Notes: generated by a model from the sequence alone, not told the origin. A stretch of DNA of 64,000 nucleotides from Candidatus Aalborgiella aggregata (GCA_016705065.1 JADIYY010000001.1:558001-622000), one strand, 5' to 3'. Positions 25,455-34,651 are shown, counted from the stretch's first letter. Made by a program: numbers and translations.

Positions 25455-26219
25455 ATGAGCAATTTAAAAACCACCAAAGCCAACAGTTCCGACAGCGCAG
25501 CCAAAAAAGACATACAAAAACTGCAGCGCGTGATTGTTGATGCATTAGAAGACGTTAAAGCACAAGAACTCAAAGTGTTTGATACAGAGCAGCAAACAGC
25601 GATGTTTGAACGCGTCATCATCGCCAGCGGTACATCCAATCGCCAAACCCGCGCCTTGGCCATGAGCGTGCGCGATGCTGTCAGCAAAGCGGGTTTCCCC
25701 AAGCCGCGCATAGAAGGCGAAGACAATGGCGAGTGGATCATCATCGACTGCGGCACAGCGGTGGTTCACGTCATGCAACCTGTCATTCGCAGCTATTACA
25801 ACTTGGAAGAATTGTGGGGCGATACGCCGGTGCGATTGAAATTTGGTGCTGAAAAAGTGGCTAAACCGAAAGACGGGCTACCCGCCAAAACACTGACCGC
25901 TGCGCAAACCAAAATTGCCAAAGAAGCAGCCGCCAAACCAACAAATTTGCGCCGCTCGAATGCAGCCAAGACAGGTGTGGCTGAAGCCTTCCCATCCAAA
26001 GCTGCTATCAAAAAAGAAGCAGCCATCAAGGCCACCAAAGCAGCAGCTGCCAAAAAAGCGCCAGCAAAAAAAGCCGCATCTAAAACCAGCAGCGCCAGCA
26101 CCAATGTGACCAAGGTGGTAGTGGGCAAAGACACAGTCAAAAAAGCAGCCGCTAAGAAAGCACCTGTAAAAGTTGCAGCCAAAAAAGCGCCAGCTAAAAA
26201 GTCTGCTGCAAAAAAATAA
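25455..26219 (+). CDS. rsfS: ribosomal silencing factor RsfS with long basic tail
   Basis: RsfS binds uL14 on the 50S subunit and blocks subunit joining in starvation. Residues about 20-135 hold the conserved domain (VIIASGTSNRQTRALAMSVR, GEWIIIDCGTAVVHVM and RSYYNLEELWGD). The start at 25455 fits the family; the frame is open upstream into nadD. Normal RsfS is about 105-130 residues, but here about 110 extra residues of Lys/Ala-rich, low-complexity sequence follow (for example KKAPAKKAASKTSSAS), resembling histone H1 tails and the RpoD N-terminus in this window. The tail may add RNA or ribosome affinity. Confidence 0.94.
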   Translation: MSNLKTTKANSSDSAAKKDIQKLQRVIVDALEDVKAQELKVFDTEQQTAMFERVIIASGTSNRQTRALAMSVRDAVSKAGFPKPRIEGEDNGEWIIIDCGTAVVHVMQPVIRSYYNLEELWGDTPVRLKFGAEKVAKPKDGLPAKTLTAAQTKIAKEAAAKPTNLRRSNAAKTGVAEAFPSKAAIKKEAAIKATKAAAAKKAPAKKAASKTSSASTNVTKVVVGKDTVKKAAAKKAPVKVAAKKAPAKKSAAKK

Positions 26220-26270
26220 GTTTCTGACGTTTTGGCAGCTGTGCCCGCTAAGTTTGCCATGTTCAGCCAG

Positions 26271-26334
26271 TTTTATATGAAAAATTGGCCTGTAGCTGGC
26301 GTATTGATTGCCTAGAGTGCTATGAAAATTATAG
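26271..26334 (-). repeat. Dispersed repeat copy containing the rlmH start codon
   Basis: Reverse-oriented copy: on the plus strand TTTTATATGAAAAATTGGCC, then TGTAGCTGGCGTATTGATTG, CCTAGAGTGCTATGAAAATT and ATAG. The ATG of rlmH (26322) is inside the GCTAT-loop-ATAG stem at the repeat's end, so codons 1-4 of rlmH come from the repeat sequence. Confidence 0.8.
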
Positions 26335-26789
26335 TCATCGCGGTAGGTAAGAGCATGCCAGATTGGGCGCAAACGGCGTGGGACGACTATGCCAAACGCT
26401 TCCCGTCTGAGCTCAAAGTTGACATCAAAACCGTTAAAACTGAGCCGCGTTCATCTAAAACTCTGGAAACGATTTATGCCGCCGAGCGTGAGCGCATCGA
26501 AGCGCACATACCCAAAGGCGCACGTGTTGTGGCACTGGACGAACGTGGCAGCCAATTGACCACCATGGCTTTGGCCAGCAAACTAAAAAGTTGGCAACTC
26601 GATGCGCAAGATGTGGTGCTGGTCATTGGTGGGCCAGATGGGTTAGACCCTGCTTTCAAGCAAGCCGCGCACGAACGCATTCGCCTCTCAGACCTCACCT
26701 TACCGCACGCTTTTGCGCGCGTGCTGTTGGTAGAACAACTCTACCGCGCATGGTCAATCAACGCCAATCACCCTTATCATCGTGAATAG
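26322..26789 (+). CDS. rlmH: 23S rRNA pseudouridine(1915) N3-methyltransferase RlmH
   Basis: A 155-residue SPOUT methyltransferase modifying pseudouridine 1915 in helix 69 of 23S rRNA. The knotted SAM-binding core shows LVIGGPDGLDPAFKQAAHER and the C-terminal LSDLTLPHAFARVLLVEQL and WSINANHPYHRE. The N-terminal MKIIVIAVGKSMPDW corresponds to the expected family start, so ATG 26322 is correct even though it lies within a repeat stem-loop and has no clear ribosome-binding site. It ends two bases before maf. Confidence 0.96.
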   Translation: MKIIVIAVGKSMPDWAQTAWDDYAKRFPSELKVDIKTVKTEPRSSKTLETIYAAERERIEAHIPKGARVVALDERGSQLTTMALASKLKSWQLDAQDVVLVIGGPDGLDPAFKQAAHERIRLSDLTLPHAFARVLLVEQLYRAWSINANHPYHRE

Positions 26790-26791
26790 AC

Positions 26792-27420
26792 ATGACGAAA
26801 ATGCAATCACATAGCAAAGATCCGTTCATCTACCTCGCCTCACAAAGCCCACGGCGCAGCCAATTGCTGGAGCAAATTGGCGTGGCGCACCAAATCTTGG
26901 TGGCGGATGCTACTGAAGCAGAAGCCGCCGAAGCGCTTGAGATTGCTCTTAAAAACGAAGCACCATTGACTTACGTTAAGCGGGTGACAGCGCTAAAGCT
27001 AGACGCTGCCGTAGCACGCATGCAGCAGCGCGGTTTGCCCACGCACCTGTGCTGTGCGCAGACACCACCGTCGCAATGGGGCGCATCATTTATGGCAAAC
27101 CTGAAACCGAAAAAGATGCCGTGCGCATGTTGACCGAACTGTCAGGTCAAACGCACCGTGTGTTGACTTCGGTCGCAGTGGCGTATGGTGCAAAAGGAAA
27201 AAAGCGCTTGCAATTGGTGAGCGAATCCAAGGTGACATTTGATAATTTGAGCAAAGCACAAATTACGGCATATGTTGCTAGTGGTGAACCCATGGGCAAA
27301 GCCGGCAGCTATGCGGTGCAGGGCAGTGCGGCGATGTTCATCCGCCACATCAGTGGCAGTTACTCAGGCATCATGGGTTTGCCGCTGTATGAGACGGCTC
27401 AATTGTTGAAACGCCTTTAA
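26792..27420 (+). pseudogene. maf: Maf nucleotide pyrophosphatase, frameshifted
   Basis: Maf/YceF proteins hydrolyse non-canonical or pyrimidine NTPs. The first frame (26792 to about 27046) has the family start YLASQSPRRSQLLEQIGV and the KRVTALKLDAA region; the second frame (about 27049-27420) continues with VLCADTTVAMGRIIYGKPE, SGQTHRVLTSVAV and the C-terminal GKAGSYAVQGSAAMFI and GSYSGIMGLPLYET. The two join if one base, probably a C in the CACC run at 27044-27047, is restored to give GLPTHPVLCADTT. This is either a sequencing or assembly error or a recent inactivating deletion; both halves look otherwise intact. Confidence 0.88.
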
Positions 27421-28562
27421 CGGTGCTCTGGCTGCACCAGTACTTGATCAATTGCTGCGTTCAAGGTGGTGACAGTGCGATCGATGTTTTGCAGTTTTTC
27501 TAAACCAAATAAACCGATGCGGAAGGTTTGGAAATCTGCGCCCTCATCACACATCAAAGGTACACCTGCTGCGGTTTGTAGACCGAGTGCCAAGAATTTT
27601 TTGCTGGATTGAATGCCCGCATCTTCGGTATAGCTCACCACCACACCAGGCGCTTCAAAGCCTTTGGCGGCCACACTCTTGATGCCTTTGGCTGCCAGCA
27701 ATCCGCGCACATCGTCACCCAATTGCTGTTGCTGAGCTTTCGCTTTGGCAAAGCCGTATGCTTTGGTTTCCAGCATCACGTCGCGGTTTTTCGCCAACGA
27801 ATCGGTTGGCATGGTGGCATGGTAAGCATGTGCGCCGCTTTCATAGGTTTCCATGATGTTCAGCCATTTTTTTAAATCACAGGCAAAGCTGGTGCTGGTG
27901 GTGGCGTCAATGCGGCTGCGTGCCAATTCGGATAGCACCACAAAGGCGCAGCCAGGCGTGCCCGTCCAACCCTTTTGTGGCGCGCTGACCAGCACATCCA
28001 CCCCCGTGGCTGCCATGTCCACCCACATCGCACCCGATGCAATGCAGTCCAATACAAACATGCCGCCCACGCTGTGTATGGCATCCGCAACAGCGCGCAA
28101 ATACACATCGGGCAAGATGATGCCAGATGCAGTTTCTACATGGGGTGCAAACACCAAATCGGGCTTGTCGCGCAAAATGGTAGCTACCACTTCTTCAATG
28201 GTTGCAGGGGCGTATGGCGATTGTTTGTCTGGACCTTTTTTTTGTGCTTTCAATACGGTGCTGCTGGCAGGGATATTTCCCATTTCAAAAATCTGCGTCC
28301 AGCGGTAGCTGAACCAGCCATTGCGTAGCACCAGCACATTTTTGCCCGTGGCAAATTGACGCGCCACCGCTTCCATACCAAATGTGCCACTGCCAGGCAC
28401 CACAATAGCTGATTTACCCATGTAAACCTCTTTCAATATGCCACTGATATCGCGCATGACACCCTGAAAGCCTTGCGACATGTGGTTCAAAGCGCGGTCG
28501 GTGTACACCACCGAATATTCAAGTAAACCGCTAGGGTCGTTAGTGGGAAAGAGTTTTGACAA
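27417..28562 (-). CDS. Class V aminotransferase (serine/alanine-glyoxylate type)
   Basis: A 381-residue PLP enzyme of the alanine-glyoxylate / serine-glyoxylate aminotransferase group. IVVPGSGTFGMEAVARQFATG is the cofactor-phosphate helix, VLDCIASGAMWVDMAATGVDV holds the PLP-ring Asp, and SAPQKGWTGTPGCAFVVLS carries the Schiff-base Lys. The C-terminal FRIGLFGLEKLQNIDRTV is typical. The natural donor (serine, alanine or another) cannot be decided from sequence. It converges on maf with a four-base overlap and is preceded by a 154-base gap with no further signal I can support. Confidence 0.9.
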   Translation of the reverse strand: MSKLFPTNDPSGLLEYSVVYTDRALNHMSQGFQGVMRDISGILKEVYMGKSAIVVPGSGTFGMEAVARQFATGKNVLVLRNGWFSYRWTQIFEMGNIPASSTVLKAQKKGPDKQSPYAPATIEEVVATILRDKPDLVFAPHVETASGIILPDVYLRAVADAIHSVGGMFVLDCIASGAMWVDMAATGVDVLVSAPQKGWTGTPGCAFVVLSELARSRIDATTSTSFACDLKKWLNIMETYESGAHAYHATMPTDSLAKNRDVMLETKAYGFAKAKAQQQQLGDDVRGLLAAKGIKSVAAKGFEAPGVVVSYTEDAGIQSSKKFLALGLQTAAGVPLMCDEGADFQTFRIGLFGLEKLQNIDRTVTTLNAAIDQVLVQPEHR

Positions 28563-28716
28563 AGTTTGCTCCTGTTATTCGTACTTAATCAGTAAGCTGT
28601 GCATTCTAATGGTCACCGATGCCAAGCATCAACAACCCTATGCTAACAAAGTGTTAAGTAGTTTTGTGGCTTGTATCAGCCAAGCTGATGCATAAGTAAT
28701 GTGATTGCGAAAGCGC

Positions 28717-29529
28717 TTACAGACCCAACCAATTGGTCAAGGTTTTTTCAGTCGCTTCATCGCTGACAGAAAAACCTTTGTAACCTGATGTGGCCAAAGC
28801 TTTTTTGCCAGCATCGGATTTGTCAATGTTCAATAACGTGTCTTTGATGATGCTGGCTTGACCTGCATCCATTTTGCTGGAAACCAACCAATGCTTGATG
28901 GGCATGCCACGTGATTGCGCACATGTTTTGCCGCCATTGTCTTTCCAAGCTTTAATGACCGCGCCTGAGGCCGTAGCGCCATAGCTGGCAAAATTGTTTT
29001 CGACATAAAAGGGCACGGCATCTTGAAATCGGGTGACCTGGACTTTCACGTCGCTGGCTGGGTTTAATTTGTTTTCGCGCAACATCGAGCGCGTCATGAT
29101 GGCGGTAATCGAGTCGGCATCCGGGGTCACCAAGGCTTTGCCTGCGATCGCAGCCCAATTTTTAATTGGTTCTTCTTTGCACAGAAATGAAACTTTGTAA
29201 TCTGTGAATCCTGTTGTCCAAGCGACTGATTTATAGGAACCTGTTTTGATGGCCTCAAATGAAACGTGTGCCGGGTGAATAAAGGCAATGTCCAATTGAC
29301 CTTGTTTCAAGGCATCACGCAAAGCGTTGTAAGAACTGATGATTTGAATTTTGACCGGTTGTTTGGTGGCAGTGCTGATCACTTTGGCTATTGGCGCAAA
29401 TTTGGCTTCAATTTCAGCATCAGATGCGCGGTAAGTCACACCCTCAGTGACACCCAGTACCAAAGCGTTTGCTGTAAGAGATGTGCTGAACAAGGAAATG
29501 GCGATAAGAGGGAGTGTTAATTTTGTCAT
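28717..29529 (-). CDS. PhnD-like phosphate/phosphonate ABC binding protein, orphan
   Basis: A 270-residue periplasmic binding protein. A Sec signal peptide (MTKLTLPLIAISLFSTSLTA, then NA) precedes the mature fold. GVTEGVTYRASDAEIEAKFAPI, YNALRDALKQGQLDIAFIHPAHV and the segments with AGKALVTPDADSITAIM and TRFQDAVPFYVENNFASYGA are of the PhnD/PtxB type. No ATPase or permease gene is next to it. Such orphan PhnD-like proteins may act with a transporter encoded elsewhere or as sensory domains. The ligand is not certain to be a phosphonate. Confidence 0.82.
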   Translation of the reverse strand: MTKLTLPLIAISLFSTSLTANALVLGVTEGVTYRASDAEIEAKFAPIAKVISTATKQPVKIQIISSYNALRDALKQGQLDIAFIHPAHVSFEAIKTGSYKSVAWTTGFTDYKVSFLCKEEPIKNWAAIAGKALVTPDADSITAIMTRSMLRENKLNPASDVKVQVTRFQDAVPFYVENNFASYGATASGAVIKAWKDNGGKTCAQSRGMPIKHWLVSSKMDAGQASIIKDTLLNIDKSDAGKKALATSGYKGFSVSDEATEKTLTNWLGL

Positions 29530-29567
29530 TTTGTGTAAATAAATCAGTATTGCATCAATTTTATGCT

Positions 29568-30293
29568 CTATGTCACAAATACTTGCAAAAGTGTATCCAA
29601 TCCACCTGCATTGATGGCCACCATCGCCTGCTCACGCACCTTGGGTTTGGCGTGGTAAGCGACAGATAAACCACCCGCATCGGCACACAGTTTCATCATC
29701 GGAAGGTCATTTGCACCATCGCCCATGGCGATGGCTTGTGCGGGCGTGATACCCAATTCTTCACAGGTAGACAGCACGGTACGGCGCTTTTCTTCACCAT
29801 CACAAATCTCACCCCAAGATTGGGTAATTAGCTTGCCAGTTAATTTACCATTTTGGATTTCAAGCAGGTTGGACTTGGCGAAATCGATGTTCAAGCGCGC
29901 CTTCACCTTGTCCGCAAAATAGGTGAAACCACCGCTCACCAGTAATACTTTCATTCCTACTTTTTGGCAAGCATCAATCAGCTCTTTGGCACCTGGGTTA
30001 ATTTGTAAGCGCTGCGTGTAAACAGCCTCTAAACTTTCCGCACTTACACCTTTTAACAGAGCCAGTCTGCGCCGCAAGCTGTCCTTAAAGTCGGTAATCT
30101 CACCGCGCATGGCGGCTTCGGTAATGGCTGCCACCTCGGCTTTACGCCCAGCCGCATCAGCAATTTCGTCAATGCATTCAATATTGATCAGGGTTGAATC
30201 CATGTCAAATGCAATCAATTTAAAGTTGCTTAATTTCAAGGGCGGTGTAAAGCCTTGAATCACCATGTTTGGAGTGAATTCTGTGGTTGTCAT
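29568..30293 (-). CDS. serB: phosphoserine phosphatase SerB
   Basis: The last enzyme of serine synthesis, a HAD-superfamily phosphatase. Motif I DMDSTLINIECIDEIAD carries the nucleophile and acid/base aspartates, motif II LLVSGGFTYFADKV the Ser, and motif III AIAMGDGANDLPMMKLCADAGG the metal-binding Asp. At about 241 residues it lacks the N-terminal ACT domain of longer SerB proteins. I use the ATG at 30293; a GTG three codons upstream is also possible. A copy of the dispersed repeat occupies the upstream gap, so its leader is largely repeat-derived. Confidence 0.95.
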   Translation of the reverse strand: MTTTEFTPNMVIQGFTPPLKLSNFKLIAFDMDSTLINIECIDEIADAAGRKAEVAAITEAAMRGEITDFKDSLRRRLALLKGVSAESLEAVYTQRLQINPGAKELIDACQKVGMKVLLVSGGFTYFADKVKARLNIDFAKSNLLEIQNGKLTGKLITQSWGEICDGEEKRRTVLSTCEELGITPAQAIAMGDGANDLPMMKLCADAGGLSVAYHAKPKVREQAMVAINAGGLDTLLQVFVT

Positions 30294-30315
30294 GGGGTAC
30301 ACTTACGTGGCTGTT

Positions 30316-30372
30316 ATGCTATAAATATAATAGCACTATAGGAAACAAATGCGCCGCCTATAGGCCAATTTG
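30316..30372 (+). repeat. Dispersed repeat copy between serB and the GST gene
   Basis: TGCTATAAATATAATAGCAC (stem-loop intact), then TATAGGAAACAAATGCGCCG and CCTATAGGCC. The second half is more diverged than in the copy at 10912 but has the same spacing. Confidence 0.7.
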
Positions 30373-30375
30373 ATA

Positions 30376-31008
30376 TTAAACTGCAGCTATACCCTGTGTC
30401 GCCATGGCGCGTTTCACACTGTCGCGAGTTTGAATGCGATCAACCATGCCGCGGTAGGCTTTGAGGTTTTCAACAGGAAACTTCATCATAAGCGCCCAAC
30501 GCATCACCACATACAGGTAAACGTCTGCCGCACTGAATTCACCGGCAATCCATTCGCGTTGTTGGTATTGTTCATCAACCATGGCAAACAAATCCATGAT
30601 GGCTTTGCTGCAATTGGCTTTCAGGTCCGCATGGTTGGCTTCGTCGCTGACAAAGCGGGAAGGGCCAAATAGGGGGCCGAATTTTGGGTGGATGTCAGAA
30701 TTGGCAAAGCACAACCAGCGCAAGGCTTGGGAACGGGCATAGCTGCCTTGGACAGGCAGCACAGAATTGCCGCCAGGCTTTTGACCAGAGAGGTAATCCA
30801 CAATGGCCACGTTTTGGGTGATGATTTTGTTGTCGTCCAAAACCAATGCGGGCACAGCACCGGTGGGGTTGATGTTTTTCATGTATTCCGCATGCCCATC
30901 AGCACCGGGTCGTGGTGCGCGTTGAGCGGTAAAGGTTATACCTAATTCTTCAAGTGCAATGTGGGGCACGAGTGAGCAAGAGCCGGGGGAGAAGTAAAGA
31001 GTTGTCAT
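30376..31008 (-). CDS. glutathione S-transferase family protein
   Basis: A 210-residue cytosolic GST. The thioredoxin-like N-terminal domain begins TLYFSPGSCSLVPHIALEEL, with the Ser/Cys position of beta-class enzymes, and contains NPTGAVPALVLDDNKIITQN with the cis-Pro. The helical domain contains REWIAGEFSAADVYLYVVMRW, the N-capping-box region. It resembles bacterial GstA-like enzymes that conjugate glutathione or bind it during stress. It is monocistronic, with the dispersed repeat just downstream of its stop. Confidence 0.9.
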   Translation of the reverse strand: MTTLYFSPGSCSLVPHIALEELGITFTAQRAPRPGADGHAEYMKNINPTGAVPALVLDDNKIITQNVAIVDYLSGQKPGGNSVLPVQGSYARSQALRWLCFANSDIHPKFGPLFGPSRFVSDEANHADLKANCSKAIMDLFAMVDEQYQQREWIAGEFSAADVYLYVVMRWALMMKFPVENLKAYRGMVDRIQTRDSVKRAMATQGIAAV

Positions 31009-31103
31009 GGTTGCCTTTATTGAAAAATTGTTTGGTAGATAAAGAAGGTTATTGTTTCATAAATGTGATAGTCGTATTCAATAGACTTAAATGCTTTCTA
31101 ATG

Positions 31104-34100
31104 TTATGGGTGCATTTTCACCAAAACCAAATTTCGCAGCACATCGCGCACCATCAGGGCGCGGTCTTTGGCTTCAGGTAGGTCGCGTTCGATGCGCAAT
31201 TTGTCGTTGCCGGTGAGTTTGATGTGGCGGTTTTTTTGGATGAGCTGGATGATGCTCATCGGGTCTACCGGCGGGTTGGGTTTGAAGCTGATGTTGATCA
31301 CACCCGGCGCAGCATCGACTTTCACCACACCATAGTCTTTGGCCAGCACGCGCAGGCGATGCACGTCCAACAGCGTTTGCGCTTGGTGCGGCAGTTTGCC
31401 AAAGCGGTCCACAATTTCTTCCAGCAAGGTGTCGATTTGATCTGTAGTTTTAGCTGTGGCGAGCTTTTTGTAAAAAGAGAGTCTCAAATGCACATCGCCA
31501 CAATAGTCATCGGGCAAGAGGGCAGGAGAATGCAGGTTGATCTCGGTGGTGACATTGGTGGGTGCCATCAAATCAGGTTCTATGCCAGCTTTTAAACAAC
31601 GTACAGCTTCAGACAGCATTTCGTTGTATAGCTGAAAGCCAATTTCCATCATATTGCCCGATTGGTTTTCGCCCAGCACTTCGCCCGTGCCGCGAATTTC
31701 AAGGTCATGCATGGCCAAATAGAAGCCACTGCCCAGTTCTTCCATTTGTTGAATGGCTTCCAAGCGTTGGCCAGCTTGTTTGGTCAGGCCTTCCACATCA
31801 GGCACCATCAAATAGGCATAGGCTTGGTGGTGGCTACGCCCCACACGGCCGCGCAACTGGTGCAATTGCGCCAAGCCAAATTTGTCGGCACGCGCCATGA
31901 CGATGGTGTTGGCCGTGGGAACATCAATGCCGGTTTCAATGATGGTGGAGCATAGCAACAAGTTGTAGCGCTGCGCCACAAAATCACGCATCACACGTTC
32001 CAGCTCGCGCTCAGGCATTTGACCATGGGCAATGGCGATGCGGGCTTCGGGCAAGATTTCTTCCAGTCGCTCTTTGCGGTTTTGAATGGTGTCGACTTCG
32101 TTGTGCAAAAAGTAAACTTGCCCGCCGCGTTTGAGTTCGCGCAATACGGCTTCGCGAATCACGCCATTGCTTTCAGTGCGGACAAAGGTCTTGATTGCCA
32201 AACGGCGTTGCGGTGCGGTAGCGATGACGCTCATGTCGCGCAAACCTTCGAGTGCCATACCCAGCGTGCGCGGAATCGGCGTGGCAGTCAATGTCAACAC
32301 ATCAATCTCGGCGCGCATGGCTTTCATGGCCTCTTTGTGGCGCACACCAAAGCGGTGCTCTTCGTCGATGATGAGCAGGCCTAAGCGTTCAAACTTCACG
32401 TCTTTGCTGAGTAATTTGTGCGTGCCAACGACGATGTCGATGGTGCCATCGGCGATGCCTTTGATGGCGGCGCTGATTTCTTTGGCGGTGCGAAAACGGC
32501 TCATTTCTGCCACTTTGACTGGCCACTTGGCAAAACGGTCTACCAGCGTTTGGTAGTGCTGTTCTGCCAGCAAGGTGGTGGGTGCCAGCAGCGCGACTTG
32601 TTTCCCGCCAGTGATGGCGATGAACGCAGCACGCAAAGCGACTTCGGTTTTGCCAAAGCCCACATCGCCACAAACCAGCCTGTCCATTGGGCGTGGGCTG
32701 ATCATGTCTTGAATCACATTGTGAATTGCAGCGCGTTGGTCAGCTGTTTCTTCAAAACCAAAATCGTTGGCAAAGGTTTCGTAGTCGTTGGGCGAATAGC
32801 GAAATGCATGGCCCTCACGTGCAGCACGGCGGGCGTAGATGTTCAACAGCTCGGCGGCAGAGTCGCGAATTTGCTCAGCTGCTTTGCGTTTCGCTTTGTC
32901 CCACTGAGGCGAGCCGAGGCGGTGCAGCGGTGCTTCGTCAGCCGATACGCCGGTGTAGCGGCTGATGAGGTGCAACTGGCTCACGGGCACATACAGCGTG
33001 GCTTTGTCGGCGTATTCCAGATGCAAAAATTCTTGCAAAGTTTTGGAAGCCCCTTCGGTAGCTGCAGCTTCGCCACTAGTTTGCGTATTGCCGAAATCCA
33101 AATTCACCAAACCCCGATAGCGCCCTATGCCATGCGCCGAATGCACCACCGGGTCGCCCACGTTCAGCTCGGACAAATCTTTGACCAAGGCCTCCACATC
33201 GCTGACTTGCTCTTGCTTTTTGCGTCTGCGCGTGACAGCGCCTGCGGCGAAGAGCTCGGTTTCAGTGATGAAATCTATGGCTTGTTCATTCCAACTGAAA
33301 CCCGTCGTCAAAGCCGATGTGGCAATACCCAATTTTTCGGTACTGGTTTGAAATTCCTCTAAGCTGTCAAAAACCGGCAGTGTTAAATGACTGGCACGTA
33401 TAAAGTCCAGCAAGCTTTCGCGCCTGCCATCTGATTCAGCCAGCACCAACAAACGATGCGGTGTGCTCTGGATGTGTGCTTTGAGCTTGGCCAATGGTTC
33501 GTCCGCACCGCGCACAGCTGCCAAGTCGGGCAGCGTGGCATATTCTGCATAGGCAGAGGATGTGTCAGGTGTTGCGCGCACAGCCAGCTGTGCATATTCC
33601 TTAGACCGCGCATAAAACTGTTCGGCGCTTAAAAACAATGTTTCGGGCGGCAATGCAGGTCGATCAGGGTCCCCTTGCACCAAGCGGTAGCGTTCTTTGG
33701 TGTCTTGCCAAAAGTGTTGAAAAGCAGGTTCTAAATCGCCGTGTAGAACCACTGTGGCTTGATCTGTTGCACTACCCAAGTAATCAAACACCGTGGCGGT
33801 TTCTTCGAAAAATAAGGGCAAATAATATTCAATACCCGCAGTGGCCACACCATTGCCCATATCTTTGTAGACGCGGCTTTTGGTCGGATCACCTTCTACC
33901 AATTCGCGCCAGCGGCTGCGAAACTGCGTGCGTGCTTCTTCGTCCATGGGGAACTCACGCCCGGGCAGCAAACGCACTTCGGGTACCGGGTACAAGCTGC
34001 GCTGGGTGTCAGGGTCGAAGGTGCGAATGCTGTCGATTTCGTCGTCAAACAAATCTACTCGGTAGGGCATGGGTGAGCCCATAGGGAATAAATCAATCAA

Positions 34101-34610
34101 GCTGCCACGTACGGCGTATTCACCCGGGCTCACCACTTGCGTGACATGGTTGTAGCCGGCCAAAGTCAGTTGCGCTTTGAGTTTGGCTTCGTCCAGCTTT
34201 TGTTTGGTGGTGAATGAAAACGTGTAGGCTGCTAAGAAACTCGGTGGTGCCAACCGATACAGCGCTGTCGTGGCTGGCACAAGGACCACGTCGGCACCAT
34301 CGTCTTTGCGGTGCTGGTTGATGCGCCACAACGTCGCCAAGCGCTCGCTGATCAGGTCTTGATGCGGTGAGAAGGCATCGTATGGGAGAGTTTCCCAATC
34401 GGGGAACAAAGCCACGCGCACTTCAGGCGCGAAAAATGGAATTTCTTGCAACAGCCTTTGTGCATCGTTGGCATCTGCAGTGATGATGGCCGTGATTCGA
34501 TTGGCCGCTTTGTCGCGTTGCGCCAATTGTGCGAGCAAGAGTGAATCTGCAGAACCTGTGGGGCGAGGGAGCGTGTGACGCTTGCCCAGGGTGAGTTTGG
34601 GTAAATCCAT
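31104..34610 (-). CDS. mfd: transcription-repair coupling factor Mfd
   Basis: A 1168-residue DNA translocase that pushes stalled RNA polymerase off lesions and recruits UvrA. The N-terminal UvrB-like domains (about 1-350), the RNA polymerase-interacting domain (about 480-560, GDPVVHSAHGIGRYRGLVNL) and the RecG-like helicase core are present: Walker A GDVGFGKTEVALRAAF, DEEH box LLIIDEEHRFGVRHKE, TATPIPRTL, and the motif QLHQLRGRVGRSHHQAYAYL. The C-terminal TRCF domain follows. I take ATG 34610 with GAAGG upstream; a TTG six codons earlier is less likely. Divergent from ispD across 41 bases. Confidence 0.98.
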   Translation of the reverse strand: MDLPKLTLGKRHTLPRPTGSADSLLLAQLAQRDKAANRITAIITADANDAQRLLQEIPFFAPEVRVALFPDWETLPYDAFSPHQDLISERLATLWRINQHRKDDGADVVLVPATTALYRLAPPSFLAAYTFSFTTKQKLDEAKLKAQLTLAGYNHVTQVVSPGEYAVRGSLIDLFPMGSPMPYRVDLFDDEIDSIRTFDPDTQRSLYPVPEVRLLPGREFPMDEEARTQFRSRWRELVEGDPTKSRVYKDMGNGVATAGIEYYLPLFFEETATVFDYLGSATDQATVVLHGDLEPAFQHFWQDTKERYRLVQGDPDRPALPPETLFLSAEQFYARSKEYAQLAVRATPDTSSAYAEYATLPDLAAVRGADEPLAKLKAHIQSTPHRLLVLAESDGRRESLLDFIRASHLTLPVFDSLEEFQTSTEKLGIATSALTTGFSWNEQAIDFITETELFAAGAVTRRRKKQEQVSDVEALVKDLSELNVGDPVVHSAHGIGRYRGLVNLDFGNTQTSGEAAATEGASKTLQEFLHLEYADKATLYVPVSQLHLISRYTGVSADEAPLHRLGSPQWDKAKRKAAEQIRDSAAELLNIYARRAAREGHAFRYSPNDYETFANDFGFEETADQRAAIHNVIQDMISPRPMDRLVCGDVGFGKTEVALRAAFIAITGGKQVALLAPTTLLAEQHYQTLVDRFAKWPVKVAEMSRFRTAKEISAAIKGIADGTIDIVVGTHKLLSKDVKFERLGLLIIDEEHRFGVRHKEAMKAMRAEIDVLTLTATPIPRTLGMALEGLRDMSVIATAPQRRLAIKTFVRTESNGVIREAVLRELKRGGQVYFLHNEVDTIQNRKERLEEILPEARIAIAHGQMPERELERVMRDFVAQRYNLLLCSTIIETGIDVPTANTIVMARADKFGLAQLHQLRGRVGRSHHQAYAYLMVPDVEGLTKQAGQRLEAIQQMEELGSGFYLAMHDLEIRGTGEVLGENQSGNMMEIGFQLYNEMLSEAVRCLKAGIEPDLMAPTNVTTEINLHSPALLPDDYCGDVHLRLSFYKKLATAKTTDQIDTLLEEIVDRFGKLPHQAQTLLDVHRLRVLAKDYGVVKVDAAPGVINISFKPNPPVDPMSIIQLIQKNRHIKLTGNDKLRIERDLPEAKDRALMVRDVLRNLVLVKMHP

Positions 34611-34651
34611 GAAACCTTCAAAAATCAATCAATGCATTTTAGAATAGCCTG

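Noticed and set aside
27040..27055. Programmed -1 frameshift in maf
   Set aside because: No slippery heptamer or downstream pseudoknot is seen, and no such mechanism is known for this family; a lost base is simpler.
32418..33362. Open frame of 314 codons antisense to mfd
   Set aside because: It lies wholly within the mfd coding sequence, has no recognisable domain or ribosome-binding site, and mirrors codon bias of the real gene.
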